A stretch of 64,000 nucleotides of DNA. Origin: Byssochlamys sp. IMV 00236. Lineage: Eukaryota > Ascomycota > Eurotiomycetes > Eurotiales > Thermoascaceae. The stretch lies in contig MSJH02000578.1 in the NCBI GenBank assembly GCA_001931875.2, positions 248,001-312,000 of the forward strand, read 5' to 3'. The notes beneath the pieces are model-generated. The model made no database searches and had not been told where the DNA came from. It saw only the letters and a list, made by a program, of their open reading frames with translations. Each line of letters begins with the position of its first letter. Positions within the stretch are counted from its first letter, which is position 1. Position numbers and translations under genes: made by a program. This document shows positions 47,598 through 61,647 of this stretch, piece by piece.

Positions 47598-50540
47598 TTA
47601 TCTTGAAGATATCCGCTGTGGTACGGCCTTGCTGGATTTGACAGAAATATCGTCATCATCGATCTCACCTGTCCCCGCATTGACTACTCTGAGCTTCTCC
47701 TTGGGTACTGTGAAGGTCACTTGTACCAGTCTACCTTCTGCAGCAGCCTCGACATCCCAGTCCTCGTCATCCTCGTTAGACGTGTCTTCACCTCTAGAAT
47801 TATGCATGGGGAACTTGACAGTCTGAGATAAGGAGCGGGAGGCCTCGCCTGAAGCTTCTTCGCCCGCACCCCAGTCCTTCGCCCCTCGTCTGCGTTTCAA
47901 GGCAGCGGCAGAAGTACTGACGGCTCTTCGTGGTAGTTGATACTCGTATGTTGTCTCATTGGCTGAACCAGAGGATGTGCTCATCTGGTCGCCCGCGGCT
48001 AAACATTTGTCAAGGTACCCTTCTTTGGCATCTCGTCCAAAGGCTTTGCGGACATTTCCTATCCAACTGAAAGCCTTGTCTTTCGTGCCACCCGAACCTT
48101 TAATAACGGGCGATTCCGGTGGCGTAGCCCAGTCGGAGTCTCTGCCAAGCAGGGATTCCCCTTCGGTTTGTGATCGTTGAAAGGATGTGTGTGCGGTCGT
48201 GAATGAATCAGCTGTGCGAGACTGCTCAAAGGGGAAGCCTATACCGGTATAGCTGCTTTGGTCCTGTGTTTGACTGCCAAAGGACCGAAGTGAAGCTCTC
48301 TCTGTAGAATGCGGAGTTTCGTTCATCTGTCCCAGATCCTGATCTAGCATAGCCATTCCAGACGACTCGCCGTGTATCGGAGGACTCTGGTAGTCGTCAC
48401 TCCCGTCGTTCGGGACGATGAATAGAGACTGTGATTTAGATGACTCCGACAGACTATATGCTGTATTTTCATTTTTGCTTGCAGATCCGCTTCGAGCTTC
48501 ATCCGGAGAGCCATGACCGGACACTGACTCTCCGTCGCTCGTCCAGCTTTGCCTGTTCTTCGTAGGAGATAATTGTAGCAATGGAGATGATGCTGGGTCT
48601 TTGAAAGGATCGCTCCCCTGTGATATCTGACTGTCGCGATTGCTCGCCTCGTGACCTATTAGACCCTGCTGTTCAGAGGGGCGAGCTTCATATTCCTCTT
48701 GTTCATCAATGGGAGGGATGACTGCAGAGACACCTGGCCTTCTCGGCTCAGCGCATTGTACTGCCGGTTGATAACGGTAAGGCCGGGAGTGCATGGATTT
48801 CCTGAGTCCACGCGTTGGACTCGGCACATCCACGAATGCCCCAGTTCCCTGGGCGTTGGAATTCTCAGCCTTATGCCAAGGGGGACCATCGCCGAAGCCC
48901 CTATTGCCAGTCCATGGGTAGGCATTCTCAGCGTAGATACCTAATGCATTTCTATTGCCAGTTTCTGAAATGGGACAGCGAATGCTGCAGGACATTTCTG
49001 GTTCGCTCCAGAAGTGAGAACGCTCTGCTCCTAGGGCCAGCTTACGAAGCTCTCGATCCCTGGACCTTCTATAGGCTCTGCGTTTCCGGCAGCATAGAAG
49101 GAAAACTATCGCGATACACACCAGAGCAATTATACCCCCACCAAGTCCTGCTCCTAGCCCTATTTTTTGCGACTTGGATGAAAGCGGACCAGACTTTGTG
49201 CTGGGCTTTTGCTGGTGTTGTTGGTACGGATTAGTATATGATGATGACCAGGTATTGGATGTGATGTTGTAAAGATAAACTTGCGAGTTCGGAACAGGCT
49301 CGGACGTGGATCGCTTGTTAGACGACGATGGAATTGAGTAACCTCCTACGACCATCATGATATCTCCAGGAAGTAGTGCTGCTCCGTGACCATAGATACC
49401 AGAGCCTTGAGGCAGTCCGTCTGTCCCCTGAGAAGGAACTTTCCATGTCCACGATCCAGTGCCACCATAATCTTCATCTACTTCGAGAATGGCCAGTTGT
49501 GGATTAGCAGCGGTGCTCGTGTCACCAACCCAACCACCAAACACGATAATCTTGCTTCCATCGGGCGAGAGAACAGCGGAATGTCCTGATCTTGGTTCCA
49601 CTTCAGAGATGCCACGAACTGCGAGCTCTGATCTCCCTGCATCTGGCTGAGCAACGTTGCCATAGGTCCAGCTGCTCTCTGGGAGTGAGAAGACCGCGAT
49701 TCCCGACATGTTGATGAATGCATTCTGAGTATGGCCGCCGATAAAAATGAAGCTCTGTTGCTCAAGTACTTCTCCCGTGGACGTATTCGAAAAGGCTACC
49801 GGCAACGGCGTAACAGTAAAGCCAGCTTCCGCAACTGGGGGTCCTCTCGCAGCGCTGATCTCAGCATCGTATAATGTATCCGTGTCAGAATCAGAGGGGT
49901 TTAAAACAACCATAGAACGGGAATAGTTGGCCGCGGAAACCCAACTTTCGCCGGAGGTAGAGCTCCATGGGCACATCCCACCGAAGCTGTACAGCGAGCT
50001 GGATGAACCATTGTACATCGAATATGCAAACCCAGCAGTCAGATAGGTTGGACCTGAGATCTGCCCACTCGCGGCTATATTGCCGGTATCTATAGAAGAC
50101 CTCGCCCACGCCCCGTCTCCTGTCAAACTGCTATTGCTTGGGGTGAACTGCCATACAGTACCATCGCCTGCAGACGAATTGCAACTGCCCGCATAGATCT
50201 TCAGATTGCCCTCATTATCCATAACAGGTACAATAGCCCCGCCATCTTTGTCACTCGAAAAATGACCCGGCTGGGCTAGCGTCGAATATTGCGGGTTCCC
50301 AGCATCGATATTGCCAGAAAAGTTCAGAGATAGGAACGCGAATCCATTTGGAGAGGATGATTGCGCCTGTAGAATATAGGCGAGCGAATCGCGGTTCTGA
50401 GACGAGAGGAAAATGTGGGAAGGCGTATAAGGGATTGTTGCAGTGACCAATTGGGTCCAGAGTATCCAAAACCCGCAGAAGATCTGGAAGTCCATGCCCA
50501 AGAACATGTTGGTTTTCGATTGCCTGTGGAGACTGCTCAA
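47598..50540 (-). CDS. kelch/galactose-oxidase-like single-pass membrane protein
   Basis: A 980-residue protein from one ORF. A hydrophobic signal sequence lies at residues ~16-35 (IFCGFWILWTQLVTATI); the Met at residue 16 (50495) may be the true start. Residues ~40-440 are an extracellular domain with many N-glycosylation sequons and kelch-type blades (SGHSAVLSPDGSKIIVFGG, GIYGHGAALLPGDIMMVVGG), so it should form a beta-propeller. One membrane helix follows at ~461-483 (GGGIIALVCIAIVFLLCC) with a basic stop-transfer CRKRRAYRRSRDRE. The ~490-residue cytoplasmic tail is Ser-rich and disordered. The layout is that of a wall- or surface-sensing receptor with a signalling tail. It resembles fungal kelch-TM proteins of unknown role; yeast Rax2 is comparable in plan but longer. 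There is no kinase or catalytic motif. Confidence 0.8.
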   Translation of the reverse strand: MSSLHRQSKTNMFLGMDFQIFCGFWILWTQLVTATIPYTPSHIFLSSQNRDSLAYILQAQSSSPNGFAFLSLNFSGNIDAGNPQYSTLAQPGHFSSDKDGGAIVPVMDNEGNLKIYAGSCNSSAGDGTVWQFTPSNSSLTGDGAWARSSIDTGNIAASGQISGPTYLTAGFAYSMYNGSSSSLYSFGGMCPWSSTSGESWVSAANYSRSMVVLNPSDSDTDTLYDAEISAARGPPVAEAGFTVTPLPVAFSNTSTGEVLEQQSFIFIGGHTQNAFINMSGIAVFSLPESSWTYGNVAQPDAGRSELAVRGISEVEPRSGHSAVLSPDGSKIIVFGGWVGDTSTAANPQLAILEVDEDYGGTGSWTWKVPSQGTDGLPQGSGIYGHGAALLPGDIMMVVGGYSIPSSSNKRSTSEPVPNSQVYLYNITSNTWSSSYTNPYQQHQQKPSTKSGPLSSKSQKIGLGAGLGGGIIALVCIAIVFLLCCRKRRAYRRSRDRELRKLALGAERSHFWSEPEMSCSIRCPISETGNRNALGIYAENAYPWTGNRGFGDGPPWHKAENSNAQGTGAFVDVPSPTRGLRKSMHSRPYRYQPAVQCAEPRRPGVSAVIPPIDEQEEYEARPSEQQGLIGHEASNRDSQISQGSDPFKDPASSPLLQLSPTKNRQSWTSDGESVSGHGSPDEARSGSASKNENTAYSLSESSKSQSLFIVPNDGSDDYQSPPIHGESSGMAMLDQDLGQMNETPHSTERASLRSFGSQTQDQSSYTGIGFPFEQSRTADSFTTAHTSFQRSQTEGESLLGRDSDWATPPESPVIKGSGGTKDKAFSWIGNVRKAFGRDAKEGYLDKCLAAGDQMSTSSGSANETTYEYQLPRRAVSTSAAALKRRRGAKDWGAGEEASGEASRSLSQTVKFPMHNSRGEDTSNEDDEDWDVEAAAEGRLVQVTFTVPKEKLRVVNAGTGEIDDDDISVKSSKAVPQRISSR

Positions 50541-51280
50541 AGGAATCCAAGAACAGTACTCCTCGTCGACTTATTGGATATTGTCAAAGCATTGGAATGT
50601 GTCGAGGGTTTAGCGGTGACGGTATGATAGGCTGGCCACCTAGGTCGCGGGGTAAGATACAGACTGCGAGTATGTGCCCGTCTAGATCAGCCTTATCAAC
50701 CGAAGTTGAAGTGGCCCTGTTCGGTTCAAGAAAAAGATACGTATGTACAAGAAGAATTCTAAGTGGAAAGTCGATAGAAGATAATGATGATAACAGCGAT
50801 CGACCGTGCAGGGTGGGCCGTGGAGGAAATCGGAGGAGTAAACAGAACTAGTAGATCGCAGGCCTGGACCACAACGCACGTTCAACACATCGTGCGCTCC
50901 TCGAGACGCTCCCATCTAACACGATACGTACTCGCACGAGCAATAAGAGCCCAGACCGCGGGTTCGTGAACAGTCTCGTCGGCGGAACAGCCCAGGGCCA
51001 CGAAGGAGTGTAAACATCGCCCGTTGCAATGGCAACACAATCCCGTGACTCGCTGAACCAACCCTGTACCGCTCCTTATTATTATCGCAACATGTGGTTT
51101 ATTATCGCCTTTGGAAAAGTCTTCATTATTATGGTGTGTTTGCCGTTAGAATAATAATATCGTGACTGATTTATGATCTGATAAACTAGGCTGAATTCTG
51201 GCATGTGTCCATCAAGCATGGCAGCATTCCTACCCGCACGTTTTAGTTTCCACCTTCTGGTATGCTACTAGAAAACTGGC

Positions 51281-52171
51281 CTATTCAGATTGGCGTGGAG
51301 TCAGCCCTCCTAGGTAGTCAAGCTTCGCTCCCAGATCCGGGTAGTTGCTCATCAGGATCAAGCAGTGTTCTTCAACTCCTCGCAGTACCATGTTCGTGCG
51401 TCTGAAATCCCAGATCCATGGGTCTAGCGTGATATTTGACGCCATTGCAATTCGGATTATATTAGCAGAGCCTTCAATAGAATGAAGACTGTTGGGAAGG
51501 CGAGAATGCATAAGCGCGAATGCACTAGCACAATCCTTCATTATTTTGGACCTTCTCTTAACGCGGGGGGCGATGCCAGGTGTGGTTCGTTCTCTTATCG
51601 GTTGGTTCCGAAGTTCTATCAAGTTATGCTTGGTGGGAACTTTCACGATTAATGCAAGTCTTCTCCATAGAACCAGAGATCGCTTCCGGAAGACTCGGGT
51701 TCTTTCATAATGGCTGCATTTGGCCTAATGTATCCTGGATACTGGAGAACCATGTGTCGCATGTACTTATAAGAGGCCCCTGCGCTAGCGTCGATGGAAC
51801 CGTCGGACCTCCGGGGATGGTCATGAAACTGGATAGCTGGGACGGTGGGTTATACTCTATGACTTTGTCGGGCAGACATGCTCGTGTTAGCAGTCTTGGA
51901 GTGAGTAACCTGGGCGGAGTACTCAACTCCGCATTATGTCGATTATTGCCCCAGATCCTCTCCATCTAGCATAGTTCTGCAAGGGCGAAAAGGGCCGAGC
52001 AAAAAAATAACTCTCGACAAAATAGGAGAGCGACAGTCGCTTGGGCCCTCGATGAGCGTAGAGTCTTATGCACGTCAGAAATGGCCTCTTTCTGCTACTG
52101 GCTAGGTCGGACAAGGGTCCAGGCTGGGCCTTTCGATCCGAGGATGTATAATCCCAAAGCAAGTCGTCCAT
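51281..52171 (-). pseudogene. possible broken gene, coding-like fragments in different frames
   Basis: Minus-strand fragments with protein-like composition lie in succession. 51281-51646 encodes a 121-residue piece with PNSLHSIEGSANIIRIAMAS, LDPWIWDFRRTNM and VEEHCLILMSNYPDLGAKLD. 51705-51965 and an overlapping alternative frame (YKYMRHMVLQYPGYIRPN, then SSGSDLWFYGEDLH) precede it. 51923-52171 lies further upstream. Stop codons and frame changes interrupt them and no consistent set of introns was found. The style recalls C-terminal parts of fungal transcription-factor-like proteins, but I do not recognise a family. An unrelated plus-strand ORF (51580-51969) overlaps and may be a shadow. Confidence 0.3.
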
Positions 52172-52579
52172 TCAGATCATCGAATCGACGACGACAGCCT
52201 GATCAAACAAGCTGCGGCAATAAGCATCAACCACTGTCACCAGATAGGTCGTCCAACCAGCAGATTAGTCACCCAGTGCCCTGCTGCTCCTGACCACTGA
52301 CGATCCAGGCAGGGATTCGAGTGGCACAGGAATATGACAGATCCAAAGTTGATTGTCCGTGAGCATGGATTTACCTAGCAATCCTATTACCATATTGCTG
52401 CATCTGCCGTATTGACTGGGAGCTCTCGCCCTCTGCGTCTGCCGTCAAGCCATGGCAAGCATGGCAGCTCCTGGTATTTTCCTTTCCGGGTCACTCGCAT
52501 AAATCCCACAACGGCTCATCATGACCATGGATCATAATTGCTCATGAACACCAAGCAACATCTGGTGCACAGTCCAGCC

Positions 52580-52810
52580 CTAGAAGAGCTGCTCCCAGAT
52601 ACCGTATCGCATCCGGGTAAGAGCATACATAACTCGAAACATCAACTGAGATCCAATGACTTCTTGTTTGTCTCCTTCAGACTTTGAACGTCCCCAACAG
52701 TCCCTGGAAGGAATCCATGGATGGGTTAGGTTAGAGTATCGAAGGGTATAGATAGCCAAGAGGCTCTTGTTTGCCATCATCGATTTCATGATGTCCGCGA
52801 CGACGGTCAT
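52580..52810 (-). pseudogene. possible coding fragment, 76 codons
   Basis: An ATG-to-stop minus-strand stretch with protein-like composition (MKSMMANKSLLAIYTLRYS, MFRVMYALTRMRYGIWEQ) and no recognised family. It may be another remnant of the broken gene at 51.28-52.17 kb or an exon of an undetected gene. Confidence 0.2.
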
Positions 52811-53631
52811 GACGGGCTCGCACCTTTGGTGACGGCATCAGCTGCAGGAGAGACCGGATGCGGATTAGTGCCCGCTTTAGCGTCTCTGCTGATGATGAGG
52901 GGCAATTTCTCTGTGGTCCGTGCGTTCTAGATTCATTTCACCATGTATACCATATCAATTTATTAGTTCTCGAGTCAGTGCCACACATGCGAAGAATATG
53001 GGGAAGAAGAGAAAACAATATTACGGGGGACACTATATCGACCAGGGCCCGGTAGAGAGCCCCTGATCATGTAGAGGGGAATGCATGTGCACGACCACGG
53101 GTTAGATGCTCCAGCAAAGTACTATATCGAGGACTCTCTCCGTTTCCTGACTGCCCGCTGGTGATTTCTTGACACTTGCGGAAGGGAAAGGAAGAGTTCA
53201 GGTCACTAGAATCCAAGGGATCGTGGATGCTAAAGCATGGGCGAAAGTGCCAGGAAAGGCAAGAGTCTGCGTTGACATGCATAACATGGCACGAGAAGTC
53301 AATGGATGATCCCATCTCGGCGACCGATAGCCGAACCGTCAGCTTGAGAGAGCTTCCTGGAATGGTCGCTAATCGTGAGACCTTGGATTTGCTCGAATCC
53401 CGGTTCCTATGGTATACCGTCTAGCCCTGACGTAGCGCCATCTGGAGAAGACCCGCTCATGTTTCACGGCGTCAAACGTCGGAGGTTGTATGGTAGATGT
53501 AGGACAAAGCGTTGACGAAGTGCTGTATAAGGCCCAAAGCACTTATTTTTCCGATATTACTATCGACGGGGTTGGGAGCCCCTAACCCCTTCGTTTACGT
53601 CTGATTGAGCGCTTGGAATGGAAGCTCAGCG

Positions 53632-53937
53632 CTAACCGTAAATCACTTCAGAGGTGCACCCGGGTCGTTGTTGTTGTAGAGCAGCACATGTAAGAATGTG
53701 CCAAAGTCTCATATCCCCTTTTGGTTCGTTGCATACTGAATCCTCCGAAAGACGGTTGCTGATGTGAGGTTGGGCGTCTCGAAATGTCTGGAGATTTGAT
53801 TCTGGGATTCCGCCACCCCAGCTGTGACGGCAGAACCCTCGAAATACCCTCATAGACAAGAGAGCATATCCGTCAAACCAGCCATGAGCCCTCGAATCAA
53901 TGCAGCACAACGAGAGGAACCGTGCGCCAAGACCCAA
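53632..53937 (-). pseudogene. possible coding fragment, 101 codons
   Basis: An ATG-to-stop minus-strand ORF with no introns and no recognised domain. It includes FLSLCCIDSRAHGWFDGYAL. It stands alone in a gene-poor stretch; coding status is doubtful. Confidence 0.2.
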
Positions 53938-55211
53938 AGGTTCTTAGCCAGTGGAACATCAACATTGCTAACTTTACATTAGTGTTGTGGCCAAGCGGGA
54001 AGAGGTATGTTCAAATGCTCTTCAACTCGGGATCAACGCTGGGGCCCAGACCCATGGACGACGAAAACGAAACGGGCAGTGACCTGTACGACTTGGCTGA
54101 CAATCAAAGGTCGCGAAGAGGTAGACGATGTAAGTTAGCTGTGGGCATCCGAGACACCAAGGAAAAAGTTGCGGATGACGGACGAGATTGACTGGGCAGT
54201 CTTCGACGTAACCGATGGTCAGTTAGGCGATAGCCGTGCTGGAGCCGCCACCCACGAGCATCTTCACCAGCCGTTTCGTTTCGCACTGTCGAGTCCCATC
54301 GCGACGTAAGAGGAGTCTACCATATGGCATAGAGGACCAAGGCCGCAGAACGAATGGACTGCTTGGACAACAGTAGTAACTAGCAGTTGTGCTCGAGTGG
54401 CAGCGAAGATAACTTCTTCTCGCCCCCAGGGGTCCATCCACGTCGCCCACGGACCATCTCCGGAACGGCGACCGAGGGCGCACGCTCCAGTGCCGTCGCC
54501 CAGCCTTTACCCACTGCAGCAGCGCCGGTCCATTCCCATCCCCATCGCCTGACAACCTCAGTTCGCTTTACGCTTTCTCTCCTGGCTCCTGGGACATTCA
54601 ACCACGCCTCTTGATAGTCACTTTTTCTCGAGTCTTTTTCTATCGACGCTCCCTTGGCTCGTTCTCTGCAATTTTCGGCCGTTTCAGTTTTTGTTCTCTC
54701 ATCCTGGTCCCTTGCTGGCTCTTCAAGAGTTGTACCCCTCCAACGCAGCGTCATATATTGCCAGCCTGCCGTGCATCTGGCCCCGACCATTTAAACGACC
54801 AACATATCGCCTGCGCTTCCCTCGAGACTCTGTATTCTTTTCTTTCAGTTCATAGTGACTCCCGAGACAATACACAATCCCCGTACTCGGCCGGTGACTG
54901 CTACAACTGCCACGTTTCCCGGTCTTGAGATACAGGTGGTCAGGATTAAGGGTGCTCTGGCTGGTCTATCGCCCTGAATCGATTGCCACAGCCCGCACCA
55001 CTGGCACGGGTCCACGCGCGAGGCAGCAATGTTCCTTGCGTGAGATACAATAGCAAAGGAATGACGGTTTTCTCGTGATCGTCTGCCGGACTCCTCTTTT
55101 CTCTGTCCCACCACGGGTCCAGGTTCGACGTCGACGAACGGAAAACAACATCTCGGACTCAAAGAATGCATAGAAGGAGCGCCAGGAACAAATTGTGAGA
55201 CAGTGAACGAG

Positions 55212-58200
55212 ATGAGGACATCCCAGCGGCATGATTCCAGGCCTGACGTGATGGAGTCGGCCCCTGATCATCCAGACAACGCATCTCGTCACAGTCCCGT
55301 TGGAAGCGAGGACGTTGCAGTCTCATCAGATTCGACGTGTGCCACACCGACTGCCAGGCAGATCACTGGCAAGCCAGCCGCGTCTGAGGATTTGCGATCA
55401 TCACACCAGCATGGCTACCATTATCCACATCACTCTGCCAGTGGGTCACGGCTGTCTTCAGCGAAGACGTCGTCAAGTTCCTTGCAGGCTCTGAATGAGG
55501 ATGTTGTGACGGATGCCCGCTCTGATAACAGCAGTATCATGCGGAACCCTCTGGTACAAAGAGTGGCTCAGCAGTTTGGACAATCAGCAGAGCCACTTGC
55601 GCCATCGACACAATCAGTGAATACATCGGGCGACTTCCCTGTGTATCCTGATCAATCATACGCGGTTTTGCAGTCACAGGTTCATCCGACGCCGTACCCT
55701 TTCCTACGCTCGCGGAGCTCATACCCAGTACATAGTGATATTTCTGCACGTTATCCCAATGGCCGTGGCGCTCGCACCGCTGGAAACACTCCGATCTCCA
55801 GTCCAGGCTTGTTTTCTTCAAGGAGTTCTAGGTCTACGCCGCCTTACGCTTCTGATGATGAGGGCCGTCTCGGCAGTCCGTATCTACATCCCACTCATCT
55901 TCAACCACCAAAAGAGTAAGTAGAGCTATTTGCATCCCGGAGATCCAACTCATGCTAATGCTTTCCCGTCTCAGGACACATACAGTAGAAGTAGACCGCG
56001 ACGTCAACACTGGAAACAAGCTCATCAACGAATATGAAATCCTTGAGGAATTGGGACGTGGTGAACACGGGAAGGTCAAATTGGGTCGTCACGTGGTCAC
56101 AAAACAACAAGTTGCGATCAAAATAGTGCAGCGATACTCGAAAAGACGGCGTTTGGGCAAATTGGGCAATCCTGAAGATAAAGTCAAGAAAGAGGTCGCT
56201 ATCCTCAAGAAGGCTCGGCATCCAAACGTAGTCAGTCTGTTGGAGGTCATCGATGATCCCAACCGTCAGAAAGTCTACATTGTCCTAGAATATGTGGAGA
56301 ACGGGGAGATCGTTTGGCGAAAGAAAGGGCTGCGGGAGATTGTGAATGTCGACAAGCGCAGACTCGAGCGTGAGAAAAGGGGAATCCCCGATTCGCCCTC
56401 CTTCCTCGAGGAAAGTCTACAATATGTTAGGACCGCACAATTACAACGTCGACAAAGGGAACGAGCCCGTGCAAGACGTAATGCCCAAACACTAGCCCTT
56501 CAGGAACAATCGATTCCTGCTTGGAGCTTGGAGCACGGAGGCGAGTCAGATGATGAGGCAGGGCCGGAAAATCTACCGTCGTCTAGCCGGACGATGCTCA
56601 GCGAGGACCACTCGGTCCATTCTTCGCCCAGTCATTCTTATACGTCTACCTCCGATCTCGAGCGCCGCATGCGGGAAGCAAGCTTGGCTGCCATTGAAGG
56701 AAGCATGTATGGCCCTTATGCATCGGATCACTATTACGGACGGCGTTTTAGCACCGCCTCAAGTAATCTTGGATACGCATCTTCAGAGCCAGATTGGCTT
56801 TCCGACGATGATGACTTGTCTTATGTCCCGTGCCTCACCATGTCTGAGGCGCGTAATGCTTTCAGAGATTCCGTGTTAGGATTGGAGTATCTCCATTACC
56901 AGGGAATCATCCACCGCGATATCAAACCGGCCAACCTTCTGGTCACGGCCAATCACCGGGTCAAGATATCTGATTTTGGCGTGTCTTACCTGGGTCGGCC
57001 TATGCGGGACGATGAGGAGGAACAGGTGACGGAGACTGATGCTTCTGAGCTTGATGATGCTCGAGAATTATCCAAGACTGTTGGCACACCGGCTTTCTAT
57101 GCACCAGAACTCTGTTATACTGGCGACGATTTCGTGAGCGCCATCGGAAATGTACCTAAGATCACTGGTGCCATTGATGTGTGGTCCCTCGGCGTGACTC
57201 TCTACGGCATGATATTCGGACGGCTTCCTTTCATGTCTGACGATGAGTTCAGCATGTTTCAAACTATTGTCAAGCAGGAAGTTTTCATCCCACGGAAACG
57301 TCTAAAAGCTGTCGAGGAGGACACATCGTCTACCAACCCCCACGACCGCAATCATATCATGAACTGCAACAAGCGCACGGAAGACGAACTTGTTTACGAA
57401 GACATTGACGACGAGCTTTATGATCTCTTGAAGCGACTGCTAACAAAGGACCCCACAAAACGAATTACACTAAAGGAAATCAAGCATCATCCTTGGGTTC
57501 TCCGTGGCTTGCAGAATCCCCGAGCATGGATTGAAGAAACAGATCCCGGATACCAGAGCAAAGGCAAGAGGATCGAAGTCTCGACTGAAGAAGTCACGAC
57601 TGCAGTCAGCAAAGTCCCCTTTATCCAACGCGTTCGATCGAATGTGGCTAAATGGTCTGGATATATTACTGGAAGGTCCAGAGAAGGGCGGAAACGCGCC
57701 ACGAGCAATGCCACATCAGCCGATAGCGCGGCTTCGGCCTCATCGTCTGGTAGCCTTTGGAGAGATTGGAGCCAGGTACGGCGCCAGAGCCTACGAGGCG
57801 ACGAGGAGCCATCCCGTTTGTCAAGATTCGGTCGCGAGAGTGACCATCCTCTATCCCAGAGTGTCACTGCCAGCCCAGATGGCCAGGAAGATCAACCCTC
57901 GTATCTCCCGATTTCCAGAACCAACACGACGGCTTCCGCAGATCAGACGCCTCGTCCTCCCCCTCCTCAACGAGCGACTTCTAGCTTGTCCAGTACGGAA
58001 TCTACAAAAACGGTGAGAGCTTGTGACCCTGAAAGTACCCCTTCAGTGCAGCCTCGAGCGTCTACGCCCTCATTTACCGAGAGCTTGGGGGCATCCAGTA
58101 TCAGTGGTATCTTCAGTGGAGCCGGCCGGCGACTTGCCAAAAGCTTCCAAACTGGCGAATGGCGTCCGGAGCGGTCACGGTCCGCGGACAGAGTGTCTGT

Positions 58201-58939
58201 GGACGGTGATGCCCGGTCAGAGCCGAGTCTCGCATTGAGTGTGGCTTCTGCCAGAGGCGAAGTGCAGGCTACTGATGTACAACGGGATGAAGCTAAGAGT
58301 CTACGCCAGCCAGCCTCAAGCGGATCGGTGCATCGTCGCCACAGGTCTCATCAGCTTGCGTACGGCTCTTCGGTCGAGTCATTCCAGCTCGCAGAAGCTC
58401 TTCTACGTCAGAAAGTACACGATACTGAACATAATACTAATGGTGATTGTCCCGTGTCCAGGCCGGGAAGCGAACTACCCTCAGACGACTTTCGGGCAGA
58501 GAACGATGAAGTTCACCCCAAGAAATCTGACAGTTCCCAGGATGAGAAAGCCGAGTGTGGTACCTCCCAGGATTCCAATGGTGGCCTTACTACTTCTCCC
58601 CCGTCTGCCACCACCATATCCTCGTCTGTCGACGATTACAATAGTGGTATCTCTCAGAGTGCTTCTCACCGCAGCATTCCTTCGGTTCTTTCCCGGGCTT
58701 CTTCTCTTTCCGGCGACATCCCCCCTGTGAAAGAGAAGGAAGCGGAGAGGTCATGTCACGTGCCTGCCATACTTCGTACTGGGGATACAGTGAAGGCCAT
58801 AGACATGTCGTATCAGCGTTCCCATGAAGACGATGAGTCGAAATACTATTGCGACGATGAAGAGGACGATTCAGAAGATGAGGGAATCGTATTTGGCAGA
58901 AAGACAAACGCGCGTCGAGACGTCAAAATAAACAAGTGA
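55212..58939 (+). CDS. Ser/Thr protein kinase, Ssp1/Sak1 (CaMKK-like) type
   Basis: A 1222-residue kinase in two exons (55212-55915, 55975-58939; 3669 nt). The disordered N-terminus (~250 residues) is Ser/Pro-rich. The kinase domain spans ~255-742: EILEELGRGEHGKVKLG (P-loop), VAIKIVQR (Lys), LEYVENGE (hinge), HRDIKPANLL, SDFGVS, GTPAFYAPEL, DVWSLGVTLYGMIFGRLPF and a final ITLKEIKHHPWV. A ~170-residue Ser/Arg-rich insertion splits the hinge from helix E (LTMSEARNAFRDSVLGLEYLH), and a short acidic insertion enlarges the activation segment. This plan fits the fungal kinases upstream of Snf1/AMPK (yeast Sak1/Tos3/Elm1, fission yeast Ssp1). A ~480-residue Ser-rich tail ends with a patch containing DDEEDDSEDEGIVFG. 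An in-frame GTG upstream is not used. Substrate and upstream signals are inferred only. Confidence 0.88.

Positions 58940-61647
<2,708 letters not shown>

Larger units (their letters stand above)
50541..55211. other. 4.7-kb region without a supported intact gene
   Basis: Between the kelch gene and the protein kinase gene (divergent). Several coding-like fragments on the minus strand cannot be joined into one frame (51.28-52.17 kb, 52.58-52.81 kb, 53.63-53.94 kb; see separate entries). The last 0.8 kb, from about 54.4 kb, is CT-rich with many short ORFs and looks like the promoter and leader of the kinase gene. Confidence 0.5.

Noticed and set aside
53990..54060. GTGGCCAAGCGGGAAG... resembling the D-arm side of a tRNA
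   Set aside because: No T-arm consensus GGTTCRANNCC follows at the right spacing and no acceptor stem can be drawn.
54380..54790. Minus-strand ORF of 136 codons upstream of the kinase gene
   Set aside because: Lies in the CT-rich leader, is Arg/Glu-rich from pyrimidine tracts read in reverse, and has no domain.
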